This document shows, in pieces, positions 53,178 through 61,916 of a stretch of 64,000 nucleotides of DNA. The DNA comes from Achromobacter sp. Bel (lineage in GTDB: Bacteria; Pseudomonadota; Gammaproteobacteria; Burkholderiales; Burkholderiaceae_B). The DNA lies in NCBI RefSeq assembly GCF_012928505.1, contig NZ_JABBJN010000024.1, positions 30,103 through 94,102 on the forward strand, in the 5' to 3' direction. Made by a program: the position numbers and the translations under genes. The stretch's first letter is position 1. Every line of letters begins with the position of its first letter. The notes under the pieces are model-generated. The model was given only the letters and a program-made list of their open reading frames with translations, ran no database searches and had not been told where the DNA came from.

Positions 53178-54159
53178 CGCGCCATTGGCATTGGGCCTTC
53201 TGGCCGCGGCCTTGGTGCTGGCGGCGCTGGCCGCCACCGCCAATGGTGCGGTGGCGATCCCGCTGGGCGAACTGCCTTCCCTGCTATGGGGGGCGGCTAC
53301 ACCGGAAAACGCGCTGTGGCGCAATGTGCTGATCGACATACGCCTGCCGCGCGTGCTGTTCGCGATGGTGACCGGCGCCGGCCTGGCGATATCGGGCGCG
53401 GCCATGCAGGCGCTGTTCCGCAATCCGCTGGCCGAGCCCGGCCTGATCGGCATTTCTGCAGGCGGGGCGCTGGGGGCGGTGGCCGCCATCGTGCTGTTTT
53501 CGGGCGGGTTCTGGGTCACGGCGCCGATGGCGTTCGTGGGCAGCCTGCTGGCCACGCTGTGCGCCTACGCGGTGGGCCGGCGGGTGCCGGGCGTGGCGGG
53601 CCTGCTCTTGGCCGGCGTGGCGATCACCGCCATGGCGTTCAGCCTGATCGGCGTGCTGACCTTCATCGCCACCGATGCCCAATTGCGCGACCTGACTTTC
53701 TGGAACATGGGCAGCCTGGGCGGCGTCAGCTGGAAGCTGCTGGCATTCCTGGGCCCCTGGGTCCTGCTCGTCAGCGCCTGGCTGGTCAGCCAGTGGCGCG
53801 TCATGAACGCCTTGTTGCTGGGCGAACGCGAGGCCCAGCACCTGGGCTATGCGCTCAAACGCGTGCGCGCCAAGCTGGTGCTGGCCAGCGCGCTGATCGT
53901 CGGCCCGCTGGTCGCCGCCACCGGCACCATCGTTTTCGTCGGGCTGGTGGTGCCGCACCTGGTGCGCATGACGCTCGGCGCCAACCACCGCTGGCTGCTG
54001 CCGGCCACCGTCATCGCCGGCGCGTTGGCGTTGGTGTTGGCGGACTGGGCGGCCCGCACGGTGGTCGTACCGGCGGAATTGCCGATCGGCCTGGTGACGG
54101 GTCTGGTGGGCGGGCCGTTCTTCCTGTGGCTGCTGGCGCGCGGAAGGAGGATCGGATGA
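53161..54159 (+). CDS. bhuU: Heme ABC importer permease, BhuU
   Basis: 332 residues of the FecCD family: about ten membrane helices with ENALWRNVLIDIRLPRVLFAMVTGAGLAISGAAMQALFRNPLAEP, GISAGGALGAVAAIV and GLVVPHLVRMTLGANHRWLLPATVIAGA. It forms the membrane channel for heme with BhuV. It overlaps bhuT by 17 bases and bhuV by 4 bases. Confidence 0.93.
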   Translation: MSWRVSAPLALGLLAAALVLAALAATANGAVAIPLGELPSLLWGAATPENALWRNVLIDIRLPRVLFAMVTGAGLAISGAAMQALFRNPLAEPGLIGISAGGALGAVAAIVLFSGGFWVTAPMAFVGSLLATLCAYAVGRRVPGVAGLLLAGVAITAMAFSLIGVLTFIATDAQLRDLTFWNMGSLGGVSWKLLAFLGPWVLLVSAWLVSQWRVMNALLLGEREAQHLGYALKRVRAKLVLASALIVGPLVAATGTIVFVGLVVPHLVRMTLGANHRWLLPATVIAGALALVLADWAARTVVVPAELPIGLVTGLVGGPFFLWLLARGRRIG

Positions 54160-54944
54160 CGCTTGCCGCGCAGAATTTGACGCTGTCCCGCAGGGGCGCG
54201 CGCATCCTGACCGACGTATCGCTGGACGTCCAACCGGGTGAAGTCGTCGGCCTGCTGGGTGCCAACGGCGCGGGCAAGTCGACCTTGCTGGGCGCATTGG
54301 CGTCCGAGCTGACGCCCGATTCCGGGCAGGCGCGCCTGGACGACACTGCGCTTGCCGCCTTGGCGCACGGGGTGCAAGCGCGTCGCCGCGCCGTGCTGCC
54401 GCAAAAGCCCGGATTGACCTTCGATCTGGACGTGCGCGAAGTGGTCGCCATGGGCGCTTACCCGTTTCCCGAACTGCAGCCCGGTCAGGTGGACGAACTG
54501 GTGACACAGGCGCTGGCCCTGGCCGACGTGGCGCATCTGGACGGGCGCCGCTATCCCGAGCTGTCCGGCGGCGAACAGCAGCGCGTGCAGTTCGCGCGGG
54601 TGCTGGTGCAATGCCATGCGGCGCGAGCGCCTGGCGAAGCGCGCTATCTGCTGCTGGACGAGCCCACGGCCAGCCTGGACCCCAAGCATCAGGGCGACCT
54701 GCTGCGCCGTGCCTGGGAACTGGCGCACGCCGGCAATACGGGCGTACTGGTGATCCTGCACGACATGAACCTGGCCGCACGCTGGTGCGACCGCCTGCTG
54801 CTGCTCAGCGGTGGACGCGGCATCGCGGTGGGCACGCCGGCCCAGGTGCTGACGCCCGCTAACCTGTATCTGGCCTACGGCATCGACGCCCAGGTGATTG
54901 CGCACCCGCTGCAGTCCGGCCGGCTGCTGGTGCTGACGGCCTGA
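54156..54944 (+). CDS. bhuV: Heme ABC importer ATPase, BhuV
   Basis: 262 residues from an ATG that overlaps the bhuU stop (ATGA) with GGAGG upstream. It has Walker A (GANGAGKST), signature LSGGEQQRVQFARVL, Walker B (YLLLDEPTASLDP) and H loop (LHDMNLAARW). It powers import by BhuU. Last gene of the locus; a 10-bp perfect hairpin follows at 54973-55003. Confidence 0.93.
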   Translation: MTLAAQNLTLSRRGARILTDVSLDVQPGEVVGLLGANGAGKSTLLGALASELTPDSGQARLDDTALAALAHGVQARRRAVLPQKPGLTFDLDVREVVAMGAYPFPELQPGQVDELVTQALALADVAHLDGRRYPELSGGEQQRVQFARVLVQCHAARAPGEARYLLLDEPTASLDPKHQGDLLRRAWELAHAGNTGVLVILHDMNLAARWCDRLLLLSGGRGIAVGTPAQVLTPANLYLAYGIDAQVIAHPLQSGRLLVLTA

Positions 54945-54972
54945 GAAGGGCACGGGCCGCGCGGGGTCGGTA

Positions 54973-55003
54973 AAATAGGCGATACGCATGTATTCGCCTA
55001 TTT
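54973..55003. terminator. Perfect hairpin between bhuV and yajQ
   Basis: AAATAGGCGA pairs perfectly with TCGCCTATTT over 10 bp with an 11-base loop. It has short A and T ends only, so it could be a weak bidirectional terminator for bhuV, or a regulatory stem in the yajQ leader, whose start is 28 bases beyond it. Confidence 0.5.
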
Positions 55004-55030
55004 CACCCATTACTCAACAGGACCCGTGTC

Positions 55031-55513
55031 ATGCCTACTTTTGACGTCGTCTCCGAAGTCGACAAACACGAACTCACCAACGCCATCGACCAGGCAAACC
55101 GCGAACTCTCCACCCGTTTCGACTTCAAGGGCACGGACGCCAAGTTCGAACTGGAAGGCTTCGTCGTGACCCAGGTCGCTTCCAGCGCGTTCCAGCTCAA
55201 GCAGATGCTCGACATCCTGCGCGGCCGCTTGTCGGCCCGCGGCATCGACGTGCGTTGCCTGGATGTGGCCGACCCCTTGGAAAACCTGGGCGGCGCGCGC
55301 CAGAAGGTCACCATCAAGCAGGGCATCGAGCAGCCGGTGGCCAAGAAGCTGATCGCCGCCATCAAGAACGCCAAGCTCAAGGTGGAATCCCAGATCAACG
55401 GCGACAAGCTGCGCATCACCGGCAAAAAGCGCGATGACCTCCAAACCGCCATTGCGCTGCTGAAGAAGACCGACGTCGACCTGCCTCTGCAGTTCGAGAA
55501 CTTCCGCGATTGA
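55031..55513 (+). CDS. yajQ: YajQ-family nucleotide-binding protein
   Basis: 160 residues matching YajQ over its length (MPTFDVVSEVDKHELTNAID, TRFDFKGTDAKFELEGF, DVRCLDVADPLENLGGARQK, INGDKLRITGKKRDDLQ). YajQ-type proteins bind cyclic di-GMP or other nucleotides in several species. The ATG at 55031 is well separated from any longer start. It stands alone between the heme locus and a LysR gene. Confidence 0.95.
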   Translation: MPTFDVVSEVDKHELTNAIDQANRELSTRFDFKGTDAKFELEGFVVTQVASSAFQLKQMLDILRGRLSARGIDVRCLDVADPLENLGGARQKVTIKQGIEQPVAKKLIAAIKNAKLKVESQINGDKLRITGKKRDDLQTAIALLKKTDVDLPLQFENFRD

Positions 55514-55525
55514 TGCCGCCGGCTC

Positions 55526-56431
55526 ATGGGTCATTCCACGGAGCTGCAACTTGTCGTTGAACTCGCGCGCGCCGGCGGCATGTCGGCTGCCGCGCGGGAA
55601 TTGGATGTCACGCCGGCCGCCGTCAGCAAGCGGCTGGCACAAATCGAAGCGCGGCTGGGCGTGCGCCTGTTCAACCGCAGCACGCGGCGCCTGAGCCTCA
55701 CCGCCGAAGGCGAGGTCTACCTGGAAAGCGCCCGCCGCATCCTGGGCGAAATCGAAGACCTGGACGAGCTGATCGCCAGCCGCCAGGCCAGCCCGCGCGG
55801 CTTGTTGAAGGTCAACGCGCCGCTGGGCTTCGGCCGCAGCTACATCGCGCCTGCCATCGCGGAATTCGCCGCGAAATATCCCGAGGTATCGCTGCAACTG
55901 CAGCTGACCGACAGCCCCGCCGATTTCGTGCAGGACGCGTTCGATGTCGCCGTGCGCTTCGGCGACCTGCCCGACACCCGCCTGATCGCCCGCAAGATCG
56001 CGCCCAACCGGCGGCTGGTCTGTGCGTCTGCCGCCTACTTGAAGACGCACGGCGTGCCGGCCACGCCGCATGACCTGACGCGGCACCAGTGCATCGTGCT
56101 GCGGCAGAACGAGGCTACCTACGGTTTATGGCGTTTCACCAAAGGCCGGCGCAGCGAAACCGTGAAGGTGCGCGGCAATCTCAGCAGCAACGACGGCGAG
56201 GTGACGCTGACCTGGGGCCTGGCGGGCCTGGGCATCCTGCAACGCGCGGAATGGGACCTGGCCCGCTACCTGCGCAGCGGCCGGCTGGTGCGCGTGCTGG
56301 AAGACTATGCCTTGCCGCAAGCGGACATCTACGCGGTGTTTCCGGAACGCCATCACCTGTCGGCCAAGGTCCGCGTGTTCGTGGATTTCCTGGTGGCCTA
56401 TTTCCAGAAGGGATCGGACAGTACCTGGTGA
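55526..56431 (+). CDS. LysR-family transcriptional regulator
   Basis: 301 residues. Helix-turn-helix LVVELARAGGMSAAARELDVTPAAVSKRLAQIEARLGVRLF, with the CrgA/DmlR-type effector domain (GLLKVNAPLGFGRSYIAPAI, DAFDVAVRFGDLPDTRLIARKI). The gene follows yajQ by 12 bases on the same strand. Its target is not clear; the VOC gene downstream is a candidate. Confidence 0.88.
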   Translation: MGHSTELQLVVELARAGGMSAAARELDVTPAAVSKRLAQIEARLGVRLFNRSTRRLSLTAEGEVYLESARRILGEIEDLDELIASRQASPRGLLKVNAPLGFGRSYIAPAIAEFAAKYPEVSLQLQLTDSPADFVQDAFDVAVRFGDLPDTRLIARKIAPNRRLVCASAAYLKTHGVPATPHDLTRHQCIVLRQNEATYGLWRFTKGRRSETVKVRGNLSSNDGEVTLTWGLAGLGILQRAEWDLARYLRSGRLVRVLEDYALPQADIYAVFPERHHLSAKVRVFVDFLVAYFQKGSDSTW

Positions 56432-56518
56432 CGCGCCAAGGCCAATCGGCGATGTTGAGGGAACGCGACGGGCTGGAGTAAATTCCGTCTCTCAATCTTC
56501 CCCTGCCGGGAGCGTTGC

Positions 56519-56947
56519 ATGACGACACGACAACGGCATCGAGGCCGCCTGATCGACCATATCGGGCTGGTCGTTCGGGACCTGGCCGCCAGCAAGGCTT
56601 TCTACGCGGCCATCTTCGACGTCTTGAAGATCCCCATGGGCGGCGCCGACGACCGCAACTTCTGGGCCGACGAGCTTTTCGTGTCGACCGCCGATAGCGA
56701 CGAAGTGCAAGGCCCGTTGACCGGCCGGCATCATCTGGCGTTCCAGGCGCAAGACCGCGCGATGGTGGACGCCTTTTATCAGGCCGCGTTGGCGCAGGGG
56801 GGCTGGGACAATGGCCCGCCGGGCGAGCGCGCCTACCATCGCGGCTACTACGCCGCGTTCGTCCTGGATCCGGACGGCAACAACATCGAAGCCGTCTTCC
56901 ATGGCGAGTCGGTCCGCAGCGCGCCGTCGATCAGGATCGCGTATTGA
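56519..56947 (+). CDS. VOC-family protein
   Basis: 142 residues of the glyoxalase fold: LIDHIGLVVRDLAASKAFYAAIFDVL, DELFVSTADSDEVQGPLTGRHHLAF and RGYYAAFVLDPDGNNIEAVFHGE. The HIGL and NNIE motifs carry the usual metal-site residues (His and Glu). It resembles lactoylglutathione lyase-like proteins of unknown substrate. Its stop touches the start of the next gene, so the two are co-transcribed. Confidence 0.85.
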   Translation: MTTRQRHRGRLIDHIGLVVRDLAASKAFYAAIFDVLKIPMGGADDRNFWADELFVSTADSDEVQGPLTGRHHLAFQAQDRAMVDAFYQAALAQGGWDNGPPGERAYHRGYYAAFVLDPDGNNIEAVFHGESVRSAPSIRIAY

Positions 56948-56949
56948 TC

Positions 56950-57651
56950 ATGGAAAGCATCCAGGGCGCGGCATTCAGGATGGCGTTCGACAAGGGCGGG
57001 TCGCACTTTCGCGACGTGCACGTGCACGATTGCACCTTCGACAATTGCGGGCTGTCGATGGTGAGAACGCCTGCGCGGATGTCGCGTGTGCAGGGGGTGC
57101 GGATATCCCAATGCCGCGCGGTGAATTCAGAGATCAAGCCTTGCATCTTCGAGGACGTGGTGGTGGAAGACCTTTCCACCAATCCTATTCTGCTGGTCTG
57201 GGCCTCTTTCTTTCGCCGGGTGCGGCTCGTCGGGAAGATCGGCAAGCTCAATCTCAACTTGGCGCCGACTGCGTTTTGCACGGATGCGCGCCTCCTCGAG
57301 CAGTTCGAGTCGGCGCGGGCGGCGTTCTACGCCGAAACCGATTGGGCATTGGATATCAGCGAGGCCAAGCTGTTGGGCTTGCGGTGCGAAGGCGTGCCGT
57401 TGCATCTGATCAAGCGCGATCCGCAGACGCAGGTCATCCTGGACAAGCAGGGCCGCTATGGCGGCTACCAGGCGCTGGGCGCGGGCTTTGCCCAGGCCTT
57501 CCCTGTGGCCGGTAGCGTGCTTCGAGGCTTCGACGAGTCAAGCGACCAGACGCTGCTGCTGACCGCGTCGCTGGCGGCCCCCAAAGCGCGGCGCGACGCG
57601 GAAAAGGGCGCCATCGCCGAGCTTCGGGCGTTGGGTTTCCTGGAAGACTGA
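56950..57651 (+). CDS. Unknown protein with beta-helix-like N-terminus
   Basis: 233 residues from the ATG at 56950 (a TTG at 56944 is also open). The first 100 residues read like a short right-handed beta-helix with repeated hydrophobic-Cys positions (DVHVHDCTFDNCGLSMVR, VQGVRISQCRAVNSEIKPCIFED); the rest is a mix with conserved-looking RYGGYQALGAGFAQAF and a C-terminal helix. It resembles pentapeptide-like folds but does not match the strict five-residue pattern. It starts 2 bases after the VOC gene stop; function unknown. Confidence 0.55.
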   Translation: MESIQGAAFRMAFDKGGSHFRDVHVHDCTFDNCGLSMVRTPARMSRVQGVRISQCRAVNSEIKPCIFEDVVVEDLSTNPILLVWASFFRRVRLVGKIGKLNLNLAPTAFCTDARLLEQFESARAAFYAETDWALDISEAKLLGLRCEGVPLHLIKRDPQTQVILDKQGRYGGYQALGAGFAQAFPVAGSVLRGFDESSDQTLLLTASLAAPKARRDAEKGAIAELRALGFLED

Positions 57652-57664
57652 AACCTTTGAAGCG

Positions 57665-58240
57665 TTACCCCGCTGCGGCCGCCGTCAGATGCTCGTACAG
57701 GATCAGCGAGCCGATGCCGATCAGTGCGATGCCGCCCAGCACTTCGGCCCGCTTGCCCGCCACGCTGCCCAGCACGCGGCCCAGCATCACGCCGATCGTC
57801 ACCATCAGGGTGGTGGCCAGGCCGATCGCGATGGCGGCCACTACGATGTTCACGTCAACGAATGCCAAGCCGACGCCCACGGCCATCGCGTCGATGCTGG
57901 TGGCGAATCCGGTCGCGGCCAGCAGCCAGAAGGAATGGCGGACGACCGGCGCGGCGTCTTCGTCCTCTTCCTTGAAGGCGTTGCGGATCATCAGCACCCC
58001 GAGAATACAGAGCATCGAGAACGCGATCCAATGGTCCCAATCGGCCACCCATTTCGCCGCGACAGAACCGAGCCCCCAGCCGATCACAGGCGTGATCCCT
58101 TCGATGACGCCGAAGATGATGCCGGTGCGTAGCGCTTCCGGCAGGCGGGGCTTGTGCAGGGCGGCGCCTTTGCTGATGGCGGCCGCGAACGCGTCCGTCG
58201 ACATGGCGAACGCGAGGACGATGATGGAGAGGGCATTCAT
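57665..58240 (-). CDS. mntP: Manganese efflux pump MntP
   Basis: 191 residues with six membrane helices: [18 protein letters not shown] and [19 protein letters not shown] carry the two Asp-bearing repeats of the MntP fold, and [12 protein letters not shown] is also typical. It exports manganese. The start is the ATG at 58240. A manganese riboswitch lies in its leader, so synthesis rises when Mn is high. Confidence 0.93.
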   Translation of the reverse strand: MNALSIIVLAFAMSTDAFAAAISKGAALHKPRLPEALRTGIIFGVIEGITPVIGWGLGSVAAKWVADWDHWIAFSMLCILGVLMIRNAFKEEDEDAAPVVRHSFWLLAATGFATSIDAMAVGVGLAFVDVNIVVAAIAIGLATTLMVTIGVMLGRVLGSVAGKRAEVLGGIALIGIGSLILYEHLTAAAAG

Positions 58241-58309
58241 GACGTAAGGGGTCCAGCTGGGCGAGAACGGCACAGACCCTCCACACCGCCCAGCGTCGTG
58301 TGAAAAGTC

Positions 58310-58415
58310 CGTGGTCTCGCCAAGCGCAAATGCCGCTTACGCCATGGCCGGTCAGGGCCAAGAATGTTGACGTAAGCCCTTTCAGACCGCGCTGAAAGGA
58401 GGCTACTCCCCAAAG
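58310..58415 (-). promoter_or_regulatory. yybP-ykoY manganese riboswitch ahead of mntP
   Basis: Read on the minus strand, the leader opens with GGGGAGTAGCCTCC, continues with TTTCAGCGCGGTCTGAAA (a stem), then CGTCAACATTCTTGG and ends with GGCGAGACCA. These are the conserved blocks of the yybP-ykoY aptamer, which binds Mn2+ directly. It precedes mntP, its standard target. The rest of the 311-base gap (58241-58551) holds the expression platform and, on the other side, the promoter of the DsrE-like gene. How the switch is read out is not clear from sequence alone. Confidence 0.9.
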
Positions 58416-58551
58416 AGAAGACGAAGTCTAGCAGAGCTGCCTGAAGGAGGTGTGACAGTGCCCAGGGTCTGTGCGGATTCCCTTCTCCGCATGCGCTGAT
58501 ATCATGGCCTGGCGTCGCGGCCATGCTCGGCGAATCCAAGGGGAGGCAAGT

Positions 58552-58965
58552 ATGTTCGAGAAACTGCTGTCACTGGCGTTGGGGTTGGCCTTGCTGGGCG
58601 GAGCGGGGGCGGCGTGGGCTGCCGACAAGGTCGTCTACCACGTCAACGATTCGGCCTCGCAGGCGTTGTCGGCGCTGCGCAACATGCGCAACCAGCTGGA
58701 TACCGCGCCCGAAACGTCCATCAAGCTGGTGGCGCATGCGGACGGCGTCGACTTCCTGATGACGGACTATAAAGACGCCGCGCAGGTCGGACCGCTGATC
58801 TCTGCGCTGGCCGCGCGTGGCGTGGTCTTTGAAGTCTGCGAGATCACGCTGAAAAACCGCAATCTGCCCAAGGACGCGTTCGTGATGGAAGCGGACTTCA
58901 CGCCCTCCGGCGTGGTCCGCATTACCCGTCTACAGCACGAAGGCTACGCCTACATCAAGCCCTGA
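58552..58965 (+). CDS. Exported DsrE/DsrF-like protein
   Basis: 137 residues from an ATG preceded by AGGGGAGG. A signal peptide (KLLSLALGLALLGGAGAAWA) leads to a DsrE-type alpha/beta domain (DKVVYHVNDSASQALSALRN, IKLVAHADGVDFLM) with a single conserved Cys in FEVCEITLKNRN. Proteins of this family carry sulfur or bind sulfur compounds. Its 3' end overlaps the convergent soxB by 16 bases, and the thiosulfate-oxidation cluster next door suggests a sulfur role, but it is transcribed separately. Confidence 0.75.
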   Translation: MFEKLLSLALGLALLGGAGAAWAADKVVYHVNDSASQALSALRNMRNQLDTAPETSIKLVAHADGVDFLMTDYKDAAQVGPLISALAARGVVFEVCEITLKNRNLPKDAFVMEADFTPSGVVRITRLQHEGYAYIKP

Positions 58966-60662
58966 TTCCCGGCTACGCCCTTGACCACGGGCTGGTTGGG
59001 GCGCACCTGCGCGATGGTCTTTCGGTCGCGCAGGTAGGTCGCCACCACGTCCCATACCGGTTCGCCCTGGGCGCCTTCGGCCACGGGCGCCCAGCCCGCT
59101 ACCTTGTACTGCTTGTCGGCCTGGATCGGCGTGTCGCCCAGGCGCATGTCGCTGATCCGTGCGCCGGCGGCGCCGGCAGGATCGATCGCATACTGCAGTC
59201 CGCCCACGCGCACCATGTCGCCGCCTTGCTGGTAGTACGGGTCGGGGTTGAACAGGTTGTCCGCCACATCTTCCAGGATGGTCTTCAGCGTGGCGCCGCT
59301 CATTTGCGTGACGGTGGTGTGCGGATACGTGATGGCGGTCTGGTCCAGCACATGTTCCATCGTGATGGTTTGCCCCGGCAGCAGGCTGGTGCCCCAGCGG
59401 AAACCGGGCGAGAAAGCGATCTCGGCGTCCTTGACCTGCATCAGCGCATCCAGGATCACCTGATCGAAGGTGCCGTTGAAATTGCCGCGCCGATACAGTG
59501 TGTCGCTGGTAGTGGCCAGTGGCTGGGCCAACTTGTCGGCGTAGGGCGCACGGATGCGTTCCACCAGCGCCTGCATGGCGGGATCGGCGGGCAGGTAGCG
59601 CGCGAACACGGGCATCAGCGTGTAGCGGAAGTCGGCGACACGGCCATCCTTCACGGCAAAGTCCAGCACCCCCAGGAACTTGCCGTTGCTGCCGGCATTG
59701 GTGACCAGCGTCTTGCCGCCCGCGTTCGCCACCGCGACGGGCGCGGGCACGCCGTCGTGCGTATGCCCGCCCAGGATCGCGTCCAGTCCCCGCACGCGCG
59801 ACGCCAGTTTCAGATCGACGTCCATGCCGTTGTGCGACAGCAGCACCACTACGCTGGCGCCTTTGCCGCGCACCTCGTCGATGGTCTCCTGCAGCCGTTG
59901 CTCCTGGATGCCGAAGGTCCAGTCAGGCACCATGTAGCGCGGATTGGCGATGGGCGTATAGGGAAAGGCCTGGCCGATCACGGCGACCGATACGCCGTTC
60001 ATGTCGCGCAGGGAGTAGGGCGCGAATACCGGGTCGCCGAAGTCGCTGGTTTCGACGTTTTGCGCCAGGAAATCGACCTTGCCCTTCAGGTCTCTCTCCA
60101 GCACCTCCTGCACGCGCTCGGCGCCGAGCGTGAACTCCCAATGCGCCGTCATCATGTCCACCCCCAGCAGCAGGCAGGCGTCCACCATATCCTGCCCGCG
60201 GGTCCAGAGGGCGGTGCCGGAACCCTGCCAGGTGTCGCCGCCGTCCAGCAGCAAGGCGCCCGGCCGCGAGGCCTTCAGCTGCTTGACCAGCGTGGCCAGA
60301 TGGGCGAATCCACCGACCTTGCCGTACTGCTCGGCAGCCTGCGCGAAGTCCAGGCAGGTGAAGGCGTAGGCCTGGGCCGAGCCGGGGGCGATGCCGTAGG
60401 CGTTCAGCAGATGTTCGCCCACCAGGTGCGGCGCGCGGCCCGAGGCCTGGCCGAGCCCCAGGTTGACGCTGGGCTCGCGGAAATACATCGGCATAAGCTG
60501 CGCGTGGCAATCGGTGAAGTGCAGGAAATGCACATTACCGAAGGCGGGTGCGTCATAGAAGGCCTGCGCGGCCTGGGCGGCGGCGCGCGGGCTGTGCGAC
60601 AGGCCCATGCCGCCAGCGGAAGCCGCCGCCAGCATCTGAAGGAACTCGCGTCGATTGATCAT
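58950..60662 (-). CDS. soxB: Thiosulfohydrolase SoxB
   Basis: 570 residues from the ATG at 60662. The Tat signal MINRREFLQMLAAASAGG is followed by the metallophosphoesterase-like core: HFTDCHAQLMP, LLDGGDTWQGSGTALWT, SHNGMDVDLKL and GGHTHDG, which hold the two-manganese site, then a C-terminal domain with FSPGFRWGTSLLPG. SoxB releases sulfate from the SoxY-bound S-thiosulfonate. Length is normal for the family. Last gene of the leftward sox transcript. Confidence 0.95.
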   Translation of the reverse strand: MINRREFLQMLAAASAGGMGLSHSPRAAAQAAQAFYDAPAFGNVHFLHFTDCHAQLMPMYFREPSVNLGLGQASGRAPHLVGEHLLNAYGIAPGSAQAYAFTCLDFAQAAEQYGKVGGFAHLATLVKQLKASRPGALLLDGGDTWQGSGTALWTRGQDMVDACLLLGVDMMTAHWEFTLGAERVQEVLERDLKGKVDFLAQNVETSDFGDPVFAPYSLRDMNGVSVAVIGQAFPYTPIANPRYMVPDWTFGIQEQRLQETIDEVRGKGASVVVLLSHNGMDVDLKLASRVRGLDAILGGHTHDGVPAPVAVANAGGKTLVTNAGSNGKFLGVLDFAVKDGRVADFRYTLMPVFARYLPADPAMQALVERIRAPYADKLAQPLATTSDTLYRRGNFNGTFDQVILDALMQVKDAEIAFSPGFRWGTSLLPGQTITMEHVLDQTAITYPHTTVTQMSGATLKTILEDVADNLFNPDPYYQQGGDMVRVGGLQYAIDPAGAAGARISDMRLGDTPIQADKQYKVAGWAPVAEGAQGEPVWDVVATYLRDRKTIAQVRPNQPVVKGVAGNQGLM

Positions 60663-60693
60663 CGGTCCGACCGTAAAAGGGGAGGGGAAGCGC

Positions 60694-61212
60694 TCAGGAG
60701 CGCGGCGGGGCGTGGCGCAGCAGTTCAAGCACGTCTTCCTCGAACATCTCGCCGGGGATGTCCTCGACCAGCTTGCCGCTGGCGTCCAGCACGAATATTT
60801 CGGGGATGACGCGGCGCTTGCCAAACACGGCGCGCAGGGCCTCGTTGTCCATGGCCACGCCGAAGGTGTAGCCGTGCTTGGCGATGTAGTCGCGCGCGGC
60901 TTGCTCGTCGCGGTCGATGCTGACCGTGAGGATGCGCAGGCCCTTGTCCCGTGCCGCCTCGGTAAGCTTTTGCAGGTGTGGGTTCTGCCGTGCGCAATAC
61001 GGGCACCAGGAAGCCCAGTACTCGATCACCAAGGGCTTGCCGGCGAAGTCGGCGGCCGACAGCCGGGTGCCGTCCAGCAACTGCACGTCCGGCATGACCA
61101 GCTTGTCGCCCACCTTGGGCGGGGCCGAAGCGGGGGCCTGGGCCTGGGCCGCCGCGGCCGCCAGCACGCCTGCGGCCAGCAGCGCCCGGCCTGCTATGGA
61201 AACTGCATTCAT
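60694..61212 (-). CDS. soxW: TlpA-type periplasmic thioredoxin, SoxW-like
   Basis: 172 residues. A signal peptide (SIAGRALLAAGVLAAAAAQA) is followed by a thioredoxin fold with the active site WASWCPYCARQ. It probably keeps SoxY or other sox cysteines reduced, as SoxW does in other clusters. It lies between soxX and soxB with 20-30 base gaps. The gene symbol rests on position as much as sequence. Confidence 0.8.
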   Translation of the reverse strand: MNAVSIAGRALLAAGVLAAAAAQAQAPASAPPKVGDKLVMPDVQLLDGTRLSAADFAGKPLVIEYWASWCPYCARQNPHLQKLTEAARDKGLRILTVSIDRDEQAARDYIAKHGYTFGVAMDNEALRAVFGKRRVIPEIFVLDASGKLVEDIPGEMFEEDVLELLRHAPPRS

Positions 61213-61234
61213 GCGTCCTCCATACTTGGTCGGT

Positions 61235-61906
61235 TCAGGGCTTGGCCTGGTCGTCGTTGACGGCGGATTGCGGATCCAGCAGCAACGCCATCACGTCCTT
61301 GAGCTGCTGTTCCGTCAGGATGCCGGCTGCGCCAAAGCGCGGCATGTTGGAGCACGGCATGGTGGCGTGGGAGTCATAGATCTTGGCCCAGGTATAGGAG
61401 ACCATATCTTGGCCGTTGCCGCGCAGCTTGCCGTACTGGTAGAGCGAGGGCCCGATGTTGCCGTACGAGATCTCGGACTTGGTCATCTGGTGGCAGGCGT
61501 AGCAGTTGCCGCCGTTGATGGTCTTGGCTGTGTCCGAGAACTGCAGCCCCCGGCCGTTCTGCGCGACTTTTTCCCCTTGCCGCCAGTCCCCGATGTAGTT
61601 GCCGTCGGCGGGCGGTTTGACGTTCGCCGCGGCGTCTTGCGTGATCTTCATGGCGGTCTCGGCAGGCATCTCGCCGCCCGCCTCGGCGATGGAACAGGCG
61701 CGCTGCATCGGCGACTGGTCGATCCGGTCCAGCTTGGCCAGGCCGCGCTCGACGAAAGATCCCTTCAGTTCGGCCACCAGGGCTTCGTGGTCGACGGCCG
61801 CCTTCGCCGGTTGAATGGGCGGTGCCGGTTGCTGCGCGGTGGCGTTGGCCGCCACAAGCAGGCCCAAGGCCGCCAGGCCCGGCCAGGTCGTGCGTATCTT
61901 GCGCAT
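61235..61906 (-). CDS. soxX: Sulfur oxidation cytochrome c, SoxX
   Basis: 223 residues with a signal peptide, one heme-binding motif CYACH (GGNCYACHQM) and a late Met ligand region (HATMPCSNMPRFG). SoxX pairs with SoxA to attach thiosulfate to SoxY by oxidation. The gene starts 10 bases after soxA ends. Slightly longer than typical SoxX because of an N-terminal Gln/Pro-rich stretch. Confidence 0.9.
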   Translation of the reverse strand: MRKIRTTWPGLAALGLLVAANATAQQPAPPIQPAKAAVDHEALVAELKGSFVERGLAKLDRIDQSPMQRACSIAEAGGEMPAETAMKITQDAAANVKPPADGNYIGDWRQGEKVAQNGRGLQFSDTAKTINGGNCYACHQMTKSEISYGNIGPSLYQYGKLRGNGQDMVSYTWAKIYDSHATMPCSNMPRFGAAGILTEQQLKDVMALLLDPQSAVNDDQAKP

Positions 61907-61916
61907 GATTCCCCCT

